DNA from: Tuctoria greenei
Taxonomy: Eukaryota > Streptophyta > Magnoliopsida > Poales > Poaceae
DNA: 64,000 bases
NCBI GenBank assembly: GCA_036927565.1
Contig: JAYESD010000008.1
Location: 126,631,498 to 126,695,497, forward strand
Direction of reading: 5' to 3'
The translations under genes and the position numbers were made by a program. The notes beneath the pieces are model-generated. The model did no database searches, had not been told where the DNA came from, and worked only from the letters and a program-made list of their open reading frames with translations. Shown in pieces: positions 10,411-22,291 of this stretch (positions within the stretch are counted from its first letter, which is position 1; every line of letters starts with the position of its first letter).

Positions 10411-11968
10411 TGAATGTGGCCTAGAGGGGGGTGAATAGGCCTTTTTGAATTTTGTCGGAACCTGTAACACATAACAACCAGATCAAAACTCGAGATATCG
10501 GACTAGTCCGGTCAAGTGCGGACTAGTCCAGTGTGTACCGACTAGGTTAATCAAGTTTGATCGATTAATTTGATTCTACGATGTATGCAGCGGAAGTATA
10601 CAATTAATTGAAGTGTTACATGATTATGAACTAGAGTATACCACAAGTCAATCTTATGTTTAATGTATCAATGTAAAGTAGGCAAGATTGATTGAAACCC
10701 GAGTTTGATATGATGTATAAGATCGATGAACACGAAGTAAGAACACAAGCAATTTATCTAGTGGTTCGGTTCCCACAGAGGCAACCTACATCCACGTTGA
10801 GGAGTCCACAAAAGGACCGGGTCTTCTCCAACCCTACCCTCATCGGATCGCCACAAAGGCCAATCCTCTTCTCTTATCACAGAGGGTAAATAACCAAATT
10901 CAAGGGGCCTTCTCACATGTTGAGGGCTCCCCTAGATTACAATGAATACCCCACCAAGAACACAGTCAAAAGATTACAATTAAAATCACAGGAGTGTGTT
11001 AGGGAATCAAACCAAGAGCTCAATGAGTGGTGAATCGTGTCTCTCCAATGTTCCAAAGTGTATCCTCAAGGGATTGATCTTTGTGGCTTTTGATTTCGTG
11101 GAGAGATGTGTTTTTGAGGCTCTTGGGAGGTGTGACGGCGCAGGGGGTCGAGAGTGATCAAAGTTGGGCCGTGCACATCTATTTATATGGGGTTTCTAAA
11201 AGTGACCGTTAGGTCTTAGAAAGATCGGACTAGTCCGTGGTGGACACCGGACTTGTTCGGTGTGCTGTGTGTAGAAAACCCTAAGTGTCCCGAAATATCG
11301 GACTAGTCCAGCTAGGAGCGGACTTGTACGATTTCGCTTCTGGAAATCTTCGAACTAGTCCGATAATCATCGGACTTGTCTGGATCAGTGAAATCATAAG
11401 TGAATTGGGTGACAAGTCCACACTTAAATGACTTGTCCAAATTTAGGTCAGAGGGTTTTCGGACTAGTCCGTGCCAATATTGGACTTGTCCGATATACAT
11501 CAGAACGATATCAGACTAGTCCATTGAGTGATCAGACTTGTCCGATTTTGTGCAGCTTGTGAAGTGTTTTGGGGACTAGTCTGCACTGGGGAGGACTAGT
11601 CCGATTCTGGTCGAAGAGATATCAGACTAGTCCATGGTGATATCAGACTTGTCCGATCTTGTGCAGAGAGATATCGGACTAGTCCGATGTCAATTGGACT
11701 AGTCCGGTCCTGTATAAATTTGTGCAATGTGTGTGTTTATTTGTGTTTGAGCTCTTGGGATGTGTTTCCTTAACACAGTCCACACACAATGATCTACTAC
11801 ACTTGTTCCTTGAGCTCTTTTCTGCATTGCTCCTCATTCTCCCTTCTTTTTGGCACTTTGCTTATTGTTTTCATTAAAACCTGTGCTCATCTCAACAAAG
11901 TGGTTAGGATCTCATTTGCTTGTCATAAATCATCCAAAACCCACAAGAGATTCCTAGATGCACTTTCA
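10411..11968 (-). repeat. Copia-1 5' LTR
   Basis: Same termini as 394-1919 (TGAATGTGGCC...GCACTTTCA on the plus strand). About 17 palindromic 12-mers lie within 11222-11710, spaced irregularly by about 20-40 bp, with a TATA box on the minus strand at 11179-11188. In element sense the asymmetric modules read GGACAAGTCC. Confidence 0.93.
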
Positions 11969-12777
11969 CCAACAATAACCAGTACCAAACCATCCTAATA
12001 CAAAAACATAACCAAACCATCCAAAATCCCAAGTTTTCCGCTAATTATGTGAGGGTCCAGGTTGCTCATGACCAAGAGCACGGCTATCATGATAGTTTTT
12101 AAGACTCTGCAAAGTCTGTACCACTTTACCCACGTGTTTGAGATTTCATCACCTTTCGTTGACTAAGAACCTCCCTTATGCCTGTGACCCATCGGTCACA
12201 TCACACACTTCCGTTGGTGTGTCGCCAAGAAATCACAAAATATCTTTTACAAAGGGACTACTAGCATGTACGGACCCACTGAGGTTTCACCGGTGGCGAT
12301 GCCTCCAATTGAGCACATCTTCAACCAAGGGCCCCCTCTTGTGCCATTTGGATACCAGGGAGTCCCACCACAAATACAAACCCAATCTGACTCCGCTTCC
12401 CCGGTGCACCAAATGATCCTCGCAATACTAGCAATTACCCTAATTAATCAGCTATGCCGCACCCATACTTGGCCTCGTGGTGGCACTTTATATCTTGGAT
12501 GGTCGCTCCACGAACCGGTCCTTAGGTCTAAAGCAAGCGAAACCACCATAACACCAACTCATCCACATACCATACTTGCTTAGATCACCCATTACCATGT
12601 TACCATTAACCATGTTCATCAGTGTACATTATCCATCATCTCAATAATCTATAATTAAGTAACTTGGTTGTTTTCCCATCCCAATTAATTTGAACGAGGC
12701 CAAAAGGTAAAAGCCCTTCGCGACTCTCTACAATGTATCCCAAGCGACATGGATGGTCAACAAGTCTAGTAAACTTC
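11969..12777 (-). mobile_element. Gypsy A 3' LTR, right fragment
   Basis: Continues the LTR left at 393. It is collinear with 26190-26995 of the gypsy A 5' LTR (shared AACCAGTACCAAACCATCC and CCTCGTGGTGGCACT). It ends at GTAAACTTC where copia-2 starts. The rest of this LTR, equivalent to 26996-28442, is missing from the window. Confidence 0.88.
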
Positions 12778-14203
12778 TGAATGTGGCCTAGAGGGGGGGT
12801 GAATAGGCCTTTTTGAAATTTAGTCAGAACCTGCAACACTTAACAAACTGATCAAATCCCGAGATATCAGAGTAGTCCGGTAGAGTGCGGACTAGTCCAG
12901 TGCGTGCAGACTAGATTGATCAAGTTCGATCAATGATTTATATTCAAACACAGTATGCAGCGGAAAATAGTATGTAACTTGCAAGTATATATTCAATGAA
13001 GTTAAGTGTGGTGCAAGTTAGTTTTGATATGAATGTTCTAACGTAAGATGGATAAAATCAATCAAACCCTAGAATATGATATGAGAAACTTTAAGAGCGA
13101 GTTTGAAACACGATTTTATCCCGTGGTTCGATTCCCACAGAGGCAACCAACATCCACGTTAAGGAGCCAACGAAAGGATCGGGTCTTCGCTGACCCTAAC
13201 CTCGTTGAATCGCCAGGAAGGCCAATTCTTCTTCCACTATCACAAAGGGGCAAATCACCAAGTTCAAGGGGCCTTCTCACAAGTTTAGGGCTCCCCAAGA
13301 TTACAATTCAAACACCACCAAGAACACACTCGCAAGATCAACAATGAAAAAATAGGAGTGTGTTAGAGATCAAACCCAAGAGCTCAAACGTGTGGAATCG
13401 TGTCTCTCCTTTGATCCAAAGTGAATCCTCAAAGGATTGATCTTTCTTGCATTGAATTTCGTGGAAAGATGTGTTTTCTAGGCTCTTGGAAGGTGTGACG
13501 GTGCTGGGGTTTGAGTGTTATGATAGTTGGGTCGTGCACATCTATTTATATTAGGGTTTTCAAAAGTTACCGTTAGGGTTTCGAGGGTCTGGACTAGTCT
13601 GTGGTGGAGTCTGGACCAGTCCAGTATGCGGCGTGCAGGAAACCCTAAGTGTCCAGAAATATCGGACTTGTCCTGCTAGGAGCGGACTTGTCCGATTTTA
13701 GTCAGAAAGATTTTTAGACTTGTCCGTGCTGTTATTGAACTTGTCCGGTGTGGTGATGCCCTTAGAGAATATAGGACAAGTCCACCTTTGGAGGACTTGT
13801 CCGATTTTAGTTAGAGACATTATCGGACTAGTCCAGACTTTTTGGGACTAGTCCGGTGCGGACAAATCCGCATTGGTTGGACTTGTCCGAACCTGTCCAG
13901 AGAGGATATCGGACTAGTCCGGTGTCTATCGGACTAGTCCGTTTTTTCTGTGAAATACGAAGTGTGTGAGGATTTTTTATGTTAGAGCTCTTGGGATGTG
14001 ATACACAAACACACTCCCTACAAATTGATGTATTCTATTAAGCTCTTGAGCTCTTTTCCGAATCGATCCTCATTTTCCTTTCTTTTTGGCACTTTCTTCA
14101 TTCTTTCATTAAGATCTGCGCTCATCTCAATAATGTGGTTAGGATCTCATTTGTTTGTCATAAATCAACCGAAACCCACAAGGGATGCCTAGATGCACTT
14201 TCA
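12778..14203 (-). repeat. Copia-2 3' LTR
   Basis: Begins TGAATGTGGCCTAGAGG and ends ATGCACTTTCA. It is clearly related to, but more diverged from, the copia-1 LTRs than those are from each other. Palindromic modules cluster at 12865-12910 and 13580-13950. The TATA-like minus-strand TATAAATAG is at 13542-13550. Confidence 0.92.
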
Positions 14204-14217
14204 ATGTCCCCCTTTTT
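14204..14217 (-). promoter_or_regulatory. Polypurine tract of copia-2
   Basis: Minus strand AAAAAGGGGGACAT adjoins the 3' LTR, matching the copia-1 tract in place and sequence. Confidence 0.8.
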
Positions 14218-14679
14218 GGTGATTGATGAAAACCAATTGAGATTTCACAAAATATGATAAAAAATGCAGAATTTTCATAAAGTGTGCACATATGAGCATG
14301 AAACTCATTTAGCAATAACAACATAAGACATATGTGCACTCTTTATGGTGGGATGCAAAACTAAATGAGTGAGAGCAGTAATCATGATGACAGTGAAATA
14401 ATTGACATCAATATATCAATCAACAAGCATATATGTCAATTATAAAGCAAAATCACAGATTTCATGAATATGATCATAAATCATTCATAGCATTTCATCA
14501 CAGGATTAAACGTACTAAAAGAGCACAATATTAAGTCTTATAACCCAAAAGACATAAAAAGATGCATAAGAGGCTCTCATCTCTCAACCTACAGCTAAGA
14601 CCTAATGACGACTCCCCCTCAATCTCTCCCCATCCGGCATCAAGACACCAAAAAGAAGGAGAGGAGGACTCTAAGATCT
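14218..14679. other. Copia-2 3' untranslated region
   Basis: AT-rich non-coding stretch collinear with 1933-2397 of copia-1. No supported gene. Confidence 0.65.
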
Positions 14680-15453
14680 TTAGTCCTCGCTGTTGGTCCT
14701 CTCATCATGTTCGTCTTCATTCGTGGGCTAAGGAGGTTGAGGAGGAGGAGGAGCGGATCCACTCGAGCCCCCAATGCCAAAATAAGTAGCTTGGAGGGAG
14801 TCAAGGGCCCGAGCTCGGTGAAATCTGAGGCTGAGTCATCGAAAATGAACGGAGATCCAATGGGCTCGATCTCCAGCTTCTGGCAAATGTGTTTGACATT
14901 GTCTTTGACATACCGCATGTCCGACTTTCTCGCCTTGTTCAGCTTGTGCGTGTTCACTTCGGCCTTCTTGCAAGAGGCAAAAATAGCTGACAAGTACTTT
15001 AAGATGCCACTAGGGGACCCTTTTTGGGGAAGGGCCCTAGTGGTGGGATCAGCCCTTGCATCACCTCTGGCTCTCCTTGGTGCCTCTTCACTAGACACCA
15101 GAGAAGCAGCAGCTTGGATTGTTCCTTGAAGAGGCTTTTGTGGACTCAATGTGGTGTGCTCCACATCCTTCACAAATTCGATCCCTGTGACCTTCTCAAT
15201 CATAAACATCAGGTAAGGGGCATAGCCACAGGATCTGTTCAGAGTACAGGATATGTTGACCGTGTCATTCCAAATATAGTCAAAGATGTCAAACTTCCTG
15301 TTCTTGCTTATCACCTTCATCAAGGTCCTCAGATAACCTTGGACACTTCCAGCATCCCCATCCTTTGGTTCTATTGTCTTTCTCAGTACCCCGTTGAGAA
15401 CCATGAAGAAAGGCTTCATGTTCTTGGTTGAGGGGGGATTGAAATTCAGACTA
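14680..15453 (-). pseudogene. Copia-2 third ORF, C-terminal half
   Basis: Carries the conserved second half of the third ORF: KDGDAGSVQGYLRTLMKVI, YIWNDTVNISC, CGYAPYLMFMIEKVTGIEF, then KHICQKLEIEPIGSP. It ends in a Pro-rich, acidic tail whose frame shifts near 14790. It is separated from its N-terminal half (17021-17806) by the solo LTR at 15459-17015. An open frame now enters from the LTR, giving a chimeric N-terminus that is not part of the ancestral protein. Confidence 0.72.
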
Positions 15454-15458
15454 GTATC

Positions 15459-17015
15459 TGAAAGTGCATCTAGGAATCCCTTGTGGGTTTTGGATGATTT
15501 ATGACAAGCAAATGAGATCCTAACCACTTTGTTGAGATGAGCACATGTTTTAATGTGAAAATAAGAAAGTGCCAAAAAGAAGGGAGAATGAGGAGCAATG
15601 TGGAGAAGATCTCAAGGAACAAGTGTAGTAGATCATTGTGAGTGGAGTGTGTTAAGGAAACACACCCCAAGAGCTCAAACACAAATAAAAACACACATTG
15701 CACAAATTTATACAGGACCGGACTGGTCCGATTGACACCGAACTAGTCCGATATCTCTCTGCACAAGATCGGCAACTCCGATATCACCACGGACTAGTCC
15801 GATATCTCTCTGACTAGAATCGGACTAGTCCTCCCCAGTGCGGACTAGTCCTCAAAACACTTCACAAGCTAAACAAAAATCGGACAAGTCCGATCAGACA
15901 ACAGACTAGTCCCATATCATTCTGATCTAAATCGGACAAGTCTGATATTGGCACAGACTAGTTCGAAAACCCTTTGACCTAAATCGGACAAGTCCTCCAA
16001 GTGCGGAATTGTCACCCAATTCACTTAGGGTTTCACTGATTCGGACAAGTCCGATGATTATCGGACTAGTCCGACGATTTCCAGAAGCGAAATCGGACAA
16101 GTCCACTCCTAGCCGGACTAGCCCGATATTTCGGGACACTTAGAGTTTGCTACACACAACACACCAGACTAGTCCGGTGTCCTCCACGGACTTGTCCGAT
16201 CTTTATAAACCCTAATGGTCACTTTTAGAAACTCCATATAAATAGAGGTGCACGACCCAACTTTAATCACTCTCGACCTCCTGCGCCGTCACACCTCCCA
16301 AGAGCCTCAAAAACACATCTCTCCACGAAATCAAAAGCCAAAACGATCAATCCCTTGAGGATACACTTTGGAACATTGGAGAGTCATGATTCATCACTCA
16401 TTGAGCTCTTGGTTTGATTCCCTAACACACTCCTGTGACTTTCATTGTAATCTTTGAGTGTGTTCTTGGTGGAGTTTTCATTGTAATCTAGGGGAGCCCT
16501 CAACGTGTGAGAAGGCCCCTTGAATTTTGTTATTTACCCTTTGTGATAAGAGAAGAGGATTGGCCTTCGTGGCGATCCGATGAGGATAGGGTTGGAGAAG
16601 ACCCGATCCTTTTGTGGACTCCTCAACGTGGATGTAGGTTGCCTCTGTGGGAACCGAGCCACGAGATAAATTGCTTGTGTTCTTACTTTGTGTTAATCTT
16701 TCTTATACATCATATCAAACTAGGGTTTCAATCAATCTTGCCTACTTTACGTTGAAACATTAAACATACGATTAACTTGTGGTATACCCTAGTTCATAAT
16801 CGTTTAACACTTCAATTAACTGTATATTTCCACTGCGTACATTGTAGAATCAAATTAATCGATCAAACTTGATTAACCTAGTCGTTACACACCGGACTAG
16901 TCCTCACTTGACCGGACTAGTCCGATATATCGAGTTTTGATCTGGTTGTTAAGTGTTGCAGGTTCTGACAAAAATAAAAAAGGCCTATTCACCCCCCGCC
17001 TCTAGGCCACATTCA
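15459..17015 (+). mobile_element. Solo LTR of the copia family, plus-sense, inside the copia-2 third ORF
   Basis: A complete 1557-bp LTR runs TGAAAGTGCATC...GGCCACATTCA, inverted relative to both copia elements. Perfect 5-bp target duplications GTATC flank it at 15454-15458 and 17016-17020, so it arrived as its own insertion and lost its interior by LTR-LTR recombination. It resembles the copia-1 LTRs more than the copia-2 LTR. Palindromic modules occur at 15718-16200 and 16890-16930. The plus-strand TATA-like ATATAAATAG is at 16236-16245. Confidence 0.95.
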
Positions 17016-17020
17016 GTATC

Positions 17021-17806
17021 ATAGAGGAAGTCCATTTTGTCCTTGCTCAAGACACCGATGTTGTGGATGGTCGACTCGTTGTTTCCGGTGTCTTCAAGGT
17101 GAAGGAGTCTTGCAAACTCATCATAGGTGATAGTGTACTTGAATCCGTGAGTTATCCAAGTCACTCTCTCTTCATCATCAATCGCAAAGAAATAAGTGGC
17201 ATAAAACTGAGCAATAACTTCATCATTCCAGTGATATCTGAAGGCAAACAGATCCTTCAGACCATGCATGGCTGCAACCTCAACCACCTGATCAAATGCT
17301 CCATAGCTCTTCCTCTCAAAATGATCCCAGTCGATCCACTGGCTACGGACCACTAGAGTCTTCATGGTCAGGCACACTGAGATGTAGAAATTATCATGAA
17401 AGTTGCTCCAAAATTTTTTGTATGCAGCCTTCTTGGGTCTGTTGTAGCAATCTACAAATCTGAGCTTGGAAGTAGTGTCGCTTCCCTTGCCATTGAACTT
17501 CTCCTCGGAGGGATCTCTATTTCCCCACCTCGGAGCATGCAGCTTGAGTGGGCCAATCGGGCCCGTGGCAATCCCTTTGCCCTTTCCATTCACATGGCAA
17601 GCAGTTGCCGAGCTGGAGCCGGCTGCGTCCTTAGCCTTGGACATAGGCTTCTTAGCAAGTACCTTGCGTCGAGCCTGAGGTGGCGACTGCGTCGGCTCAA
17701 ACGGGCGCTCTTGGTGATTCTTTCCTTGGCCCGTCGAGGACCGAAACAAGGCTTCTTGGTCCTTCTCGGCCTTGAAGTCAGAGATTTCGTCGTTGGTGCT
17801 CGACAT
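17021..17806 (-). pseudogene. Copia-2 third ORF, N-terminal half
   Basis: Starts at 17806 (MSSTNDEISDFKAEKDQEAL). An acidic head is followed by a Pro/Arg/Lys-rich stretch, GKGKGIATGPIGPL, and then the intact W/F-rich core that copia-1 has lost: KKFWSNFHDNFYIS, SQWIDWDHFERKSYGAFDQV and EVIAQFYATYFFAIDDEERV, then THGFKYTITYDEFARLLHL. This is the best-preserved view of the domain in the window. It is cut at 17021 by the solo LTR insertion. Function is unknown; no membrane segment is apparent. It resembles proteins annotated as putative plant transposon proteins, by recollection only. Confidence 0.75.
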
Positions 17807-18760
17807 TGTCCTAAGAATGGGTTACCAAGGTATAAATGAGAATGGATGGAAAGGAATTGCATTGAGGAATGAGTAATTAGGGTTGAGTTAAAAAAATTGG
17901 ACTAGTCTGGTGTACAGGTACGGACTAGTCAGGGTGACCGGACTTGTCTGTACATGGACCGGACTAGTCCGGTGTTCATCACCCTAAACCCTAACTAGAT
18001 GACCAATGGTGTTGTTCAATGCAATAATGGGTCAACATCAATGTAATACAACAAGGAAGCATGTATTTGGTGAAAGGGACTAAATTGCTTGATCAATATT
18101 GAAGGAAATAGCGATTTCTAGGGTTTGGGAGGAAAATTTATCGAAATTGCTCGATTCTTGAGAATGAAGGGGTTGAAGGTGCGGACAAGTCCGTGGTCTT
18201 TAATACCTATGCCAAGGAGGTCGTTTTCCACCCAAACTTGTAGAGTTTTGATGGAGGAATCGCCAAATCATCGTGGGGAGCTCGAGCGAGGAGAGTGAAA
18301 GCTTGAGGCAAGTGTGAGGGTGAGGAAGATTAGGGTTTGGTGGCGGTTAGGGTTATGGAGTCGAAAAATCGGACTTGTCCGAAAATAGTCGGACTAGTCT
18401 GAACTTTTCCAGAGCCTATATCGGACAAGTCCGTGGTCGGCCGGACTAGTCCGGACTAATAGTCACTCTGCGGGCTAGTCTGCATGGGCGGACTAGTCCG
18501 GGCAACCACGGACTAGTCCGTGGTCACTAGGGAAGAAATGCTTAGCCCATTCGTATATATTCGAAGGTACTTATTAAGAAAATAGAGAGGCAAAGCAAAT
18601 CAAATAATCTTGATGAATATGATCAGTAAGCATACAACAATCAAGCAATGACCATAATTCCTCAAGATCAAAAAGTTGAAATACTTTTTGGAGAAAATTG
18701 AGAAAGATGATTCTCGCAACTCAAACAATATATTTTGAAGAGTTCATACAGGTATGCATG
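17807..18760. repeat. Copia-2 palindrome-rich spacer
   Basis: Counterpart of 3734-4690. Modules lie at about 17898-17972, 18180-18195 and 18365-18530, including GACCGGACTAGTCCGGTG (17957-17974) and CACGGACTAGTCCGTGGT (18507-18524). No gene is supported. Confidence 0.8.
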
Positions 18761-18763
18761 TTT

Positions 18764-20625
18764 TCAAGCCACATTCCGAGCATCAAGGATGTTGAGTTCA
18801 TTTCGGGGCTCGCAAAAACGTTGTTCATCTAGTGGCTTGGTAAATATGTAAGCTAGTTGCTTTTCAGTGTTGACATGGGAAATGGCTATGTCTCCTTTCA
18901 TTGAATGGTCTCTCAAAAAGTGATGTCGGATGTCTATGTTTTTGGTTCTAGAGTGTTCAACTGGATTATGAGCAATTTTGATGGCACTCTCATTATCACA
19001 AAGGATTGGAATACGGCTCATATTGTAACTGTAATCCCATAGAGTTTGTCGCATCCAAAGGAGTTGTGCACAACAACTCCCGGCTGCAACATACTCTGCT
19101 TCGGCCGTGGATAATGCAATGGAATTTTGTTTCTTTTAGGACCAAGAAACTAGGGATCTACCTAGGAATTGGCAGGTGTCAGAGGTACTTTTTCTATCTA
19201 CTTTGCATCCGAAATAAATCTGCATCAGAGTATCCAATGAGATTGAACTTGGAACCTTTGGGGTACAAAAGGCCTAGGTTGGGTGTATGAATCAAATATT
19301 CAAGATTCTTATAATGGCTGTCAAATGACACTCCTTAAGATTGGCTTGAAATCTCGCACACAAACATACACTCGACATAATATCAGGCCTAGATGCACAT
19401 AGGTAGAGTAAGGATCCAATCATGGAGCGATATACCTCTTGATCCACGCTTGGTCCATCTTCATTGAATCCAGGTGTCCATTTGTTGCCATGGGAGTCTT
19501 GATAGGCTTCGCCTTGTCACCCAAACTTCTTGAGTATGTCTTGAGTGTACTTGGTTTGGCTTATGAATGTCCCTTCCTTTTGTTGTCTCACTTGGAATCC
19601 CAAGAAGTACTTCAGTTCTCCCATCATAGACATGTCAAACCTATATGTCATAATCTTACTAAATTCTTCACAAAAGGATTTGTTAGTTGAACCAAAGATA
19701 ATGTCAACAACATAGATTTGACAGATGAAAAGATCATTGTCGAAGTGTTTTGTAAATAGTGTATAATCTGCTTTTCCAATCTTAAAACCATTTTCAATTA
19801 GAAAATCTCTAAGACACTCATACCAAGCTCTAGGAGCTTGTTTGAGGCCGTAGAGAGACTTATGCAGTTTAAAGACGTGGTCGGGGAACTCTTTGTCTTC
19901 AAATTCGGGAGGTTGCTCCACGTACACCTCCTTCTTGATTGGACTGTTGAGGAAGGCGTTGTTCACATCCATTTGGTAGAGCTTGAAATCATGGTGAGTA
20001 GCATATGCAAGAAATATTCTAATTGATTAAAGTCTAGCTACGGGAGCAAAGGTTTCATCGAAATCCAAACCTTCGACTTGTGAATACCCTTTGGCCACAA
20101 GTCGTGCTTTGTTCCTTGTCACCAACCCGTGTTCGTCTTGTTTGTTGCGGAAGACCCACTTGGTGCCGACGACGTTCGCGTTAGGTCTTTCGATGAGTTC
20201 CCACACCTCGTTCTATTTGAAGTTGTTCAGTTCTTCTTGCATCGCCACCACCCAGTCCGGATCTTTCAATGCATCCTCAATCCTGCATGGTTCCAAAAAG
20301 GACACAAAAGAGTAATGCTCACAAAAGTTAGCAATGCGGGATCTAGTTGTTACTCCCTTTTGGATGTCACCGATGATGTTATCGATTGGGTGATCTCTTT
20401 GGATGCATTGTTGTACTCTTGGGTGTGGCATTCGCGGCCTTGTGTCTTCATGGTCTTCTTCTTCTCCCCTAGATGGTTTCCCTCATTGACTTGTTGATCA
20501 TCTTCGTTTTCTTGAGGTTGATCTTGTGCGGAAGCTCCCCCTTGATCATTGGCCTCCACTTGCGGTTCATCATCCTCATGCACATGTAGAGGTGGCTCTT
20601 GTGGTCGAACTTCGCCCAACGCCAT
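18764..20625 (-). pseudogene. Copia-2 RNase H and reverse transcriptase
   Basis: RNase H end at 18764-19054 (LCDNESAIKIAHNPVEHS, IDIRHHFLRD). RT pieces at 19517-19972 contain MDVNNAFLNS, LYGLKQAPRAWYECLRDFL and QIYVVDIIFGS. The catalytic motif reads YVVD instead of YVDD, an inactivating change. The RT head is at 20213-20431 (PIDNIIGDIQKGVTTRSRIA, PDWVVAMQEELNNFK). Several frameshifts separate the pieces. The middle of RNase H (19055-19500) is readable only in fragments. Confidence 0.88.
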
Positions 20626-21165
20626 TCATCTCAATGCTTGACAAGGAGCTTCTTCTCTATCTAGTACACATGGATCAACTTGCTCCTTTTGGGAGCCGTT
20701 AGTTTCATCGAACACTATGTCACGTGCTGCTTCAACAAGTCCAGAGCTCTTGTTGAAGACAAGATAGGCGTAAGAGATCGAATCATAACCAAGCAAGAAA
20801 CCTTCATCGGACTTCGAAGCAAACTTTGAAGTCCTAGGTTTCTTGTTCAAAATATAGCACTTAGCACCGAAAACTCGAAAATATGAAATATTTGGCTTGT
20901 TACCGGTGAGTAGCTCATAGGATGTACGTTGCTCGGCATAAGTCAAATCTGCCTCTAGTTCCAATTCTTGCATTGGCACTTGTTCTTCTGGTACCCTTAA
21001 ACACTTCTTGAGCTGGGAAACATGAAACACATCATGTACATCTAAAAGATGAGCTGGCATCTCCAGTTTATATGCTACCTCTCCCCATTTGTCCAAAATC
21101 TTGAAGGGTCCAATATAGTGAGGTGCTAGCTTGCCTCTGATATTAAACCTCTTATGACCTCGCAT
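20626..21165 (-). pseudogene. Chimeric reading frame: gypsy A integrase end fused to copia-2 integrase C-terminus
   Basis: A 179-residue open frame. Residues 1-76 are the gypsy integrase C-terminal region (MRGHKRFNIRGKLAP, GPFKILDKWGEVAYKLEMP, VHDVFHVSQLKKCL, then LEADLTYAEQ). From residue 77 it is copia integrase (RTSYELLTGNKPNISYFRVF, then LLGYDSISYAYLVFN). The switch lies at about 20930-20938. Copia-1 continues differently on one side, and gypsy B copies (31681 onward) continue into a chromodomain on the other. The fusion is a deletion joint that happens to stay in frame. No function is implied. Confidence 0.9.
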
Positions 21166-22090
21166 GGGTGAACTTCAAGGTAGACGAGGTCTCCCACTTC
21201 AAAGTCTAGTTTTCTTCTCCTATTGTCTGAATATCCATTTTTCCTTCATTTAGCAGCTCTCAAATTTTCACGAATAATCTGAACTTGTTTCTCACCTTTT
21301 TGCAGCATGTTAGGTCCAAACACTTGATTTTTTCCTGTCTCATTCCAGAACAAAGGTGTCCTACACTTCCTCCCATATATTGCTTCATATGGTGACATTT
21401 TCAATCTTGCTTGGTAACTATTGTTATATGAAAAATCTGCATATGGCAAGCTTTTGTCCCAACTTCTTCCATGCTTCAAAGCACAAGCTCTTAACATATC
21501 CTCTAAAATCTGATTGGTCCTCTCAGTTTGTCCATCCGTTTGAGGGTGATATGCTGAGCTAAAATTCAACCTTGTTCCAATGCTTCATGCAATTTCTGCC
21601 AAAACCTGGAGGTAAATTGAGAACCTCTATCTGACACTATCTTCTTTGAAACTCCATGCAGCCATACAATTCTTCCAATATACATTTCAGACAACTTCTC
21701 CCCATTAAAGGTGGTCTTGACGGGAATAAAGTGAGCTGACTTAGTTAACCAATCCAAAATTATGCATATGGAGTCATAACCAGATTAGGTACGCGGTAAA
21801 CCAACTATAAAATCCATCCCTATTTCTTCCCACTTCCGTTCTGGAATCTTCAATGGCTGCAATAATCATGTTGGCCTTTGGTGTTCAGCTTTGACTCGTT
21901 GGCACACATCACACAAAGCTACATACTCAGTTATGTCCTTTTTCATTCTAGCCCACAAATAACATGTCTTCAAGTCCTTGTACATCTTTGTACAACCGGG
22001 ATGAATTGAGTAAGGTGAGTCATGTGCCTCCTTCAGTATTGTCTCCCAAATATACTTCACATTATGCACGACAATCCTTTTTCCAAGCAA
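20939..22090 (-). pseudogene. Gypsy A integrase
   Basis: The zinc-binding region at 22090-21866 reads HDSPYSIHPGCTKMYKDLKT and CDVCQRVKAEHQRP. The core is at 21757-21566 (MDWLTKSAHFIPVKTTFNG, SDRGSQFTSRFWQKLHEAL) and 21569-21246 (SSAYHPQTDGQTERTNQILE, YEAIYGRKCRTPLFWNE). The C-terminal region is at 21165 and beyond. Frame changes lie near 21840 and 21570, and at 21166-21245. The last part, including the chromodomain, is lost at the fusion with copia-2. Confidence 0.9.
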
Positions 22091-22291
22091 TAAGGTACCA
22101 TGTTCGTCCTCATCAAATCTGAATTCTCTTCTCTCTTGGGACCTTTCCTTGATCTCTTGGATTTCCTCATCCCTGGTCTGACCTTGTCTGATTTATTGCT
22201 CTAAGGTCAGGTTTAACTCCATTATCCCCATCTCATTTACAAATACAAGGTTCAACCATTCAAACTCCTTCCATAGCTCGGATGGCAGCTC

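Larger units (their letters stand above)
394..11968 (-). mobile_element. Copia-1: Sirevirus-like Ty1/copia element with both LTRs
   Basis: An 11.6-kb element with two direct LTRs (394-1919 and 10411-11968) flanks minus-strand gag, protease, integrase, RT, RNase H and a third ORF. The copia order (integrase before RT) is evident. The long gag, the extra ORF after pol, palindrome-rich LTRs and the initiator-Met PBS fit the Sirevirus (Maximus/SIRE) lineage. It sits in the LTR of gypsy A. Flanking 5-mers are TTAAC (389-393) and CCAAC (11969-11973); the empty-site equivalent near 26190 reads TCAAC, so each TSD copy has one change. LTRs differ by roughly 5-8% by eye over the first 380 bp, so it is not a recent insertion. 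All genes carry frameshifts or stops. Confidence 0.93.
12778..20935 (-). mobile_element. Copia-2: truncated Sirevirus-like element
   Basis: A second, more diverged member of the copia-1 family in the same orientation. It has a 3' LTR (12778-14203), polypurine tract, third ORF (split by a solo LTR), palindrome-rich spacer, RNase H, RT and the C-terminal part of integrase. It lacks protease, gag, PBS and 5' LTR. These were lost in a deletion that joined its integrase to the integrase of gypsy A near 20935. The left flank is ACTTC; no right TSD survives. Confidence 0.9.

Noticed and set aside
14640..15575. 311-residue open frame as a distinct gene
   Set aside because: Its first about 40 residues are the solo LTR and its C-terminus is frameshifted; it is a fragment of the copia-2 third ORF.
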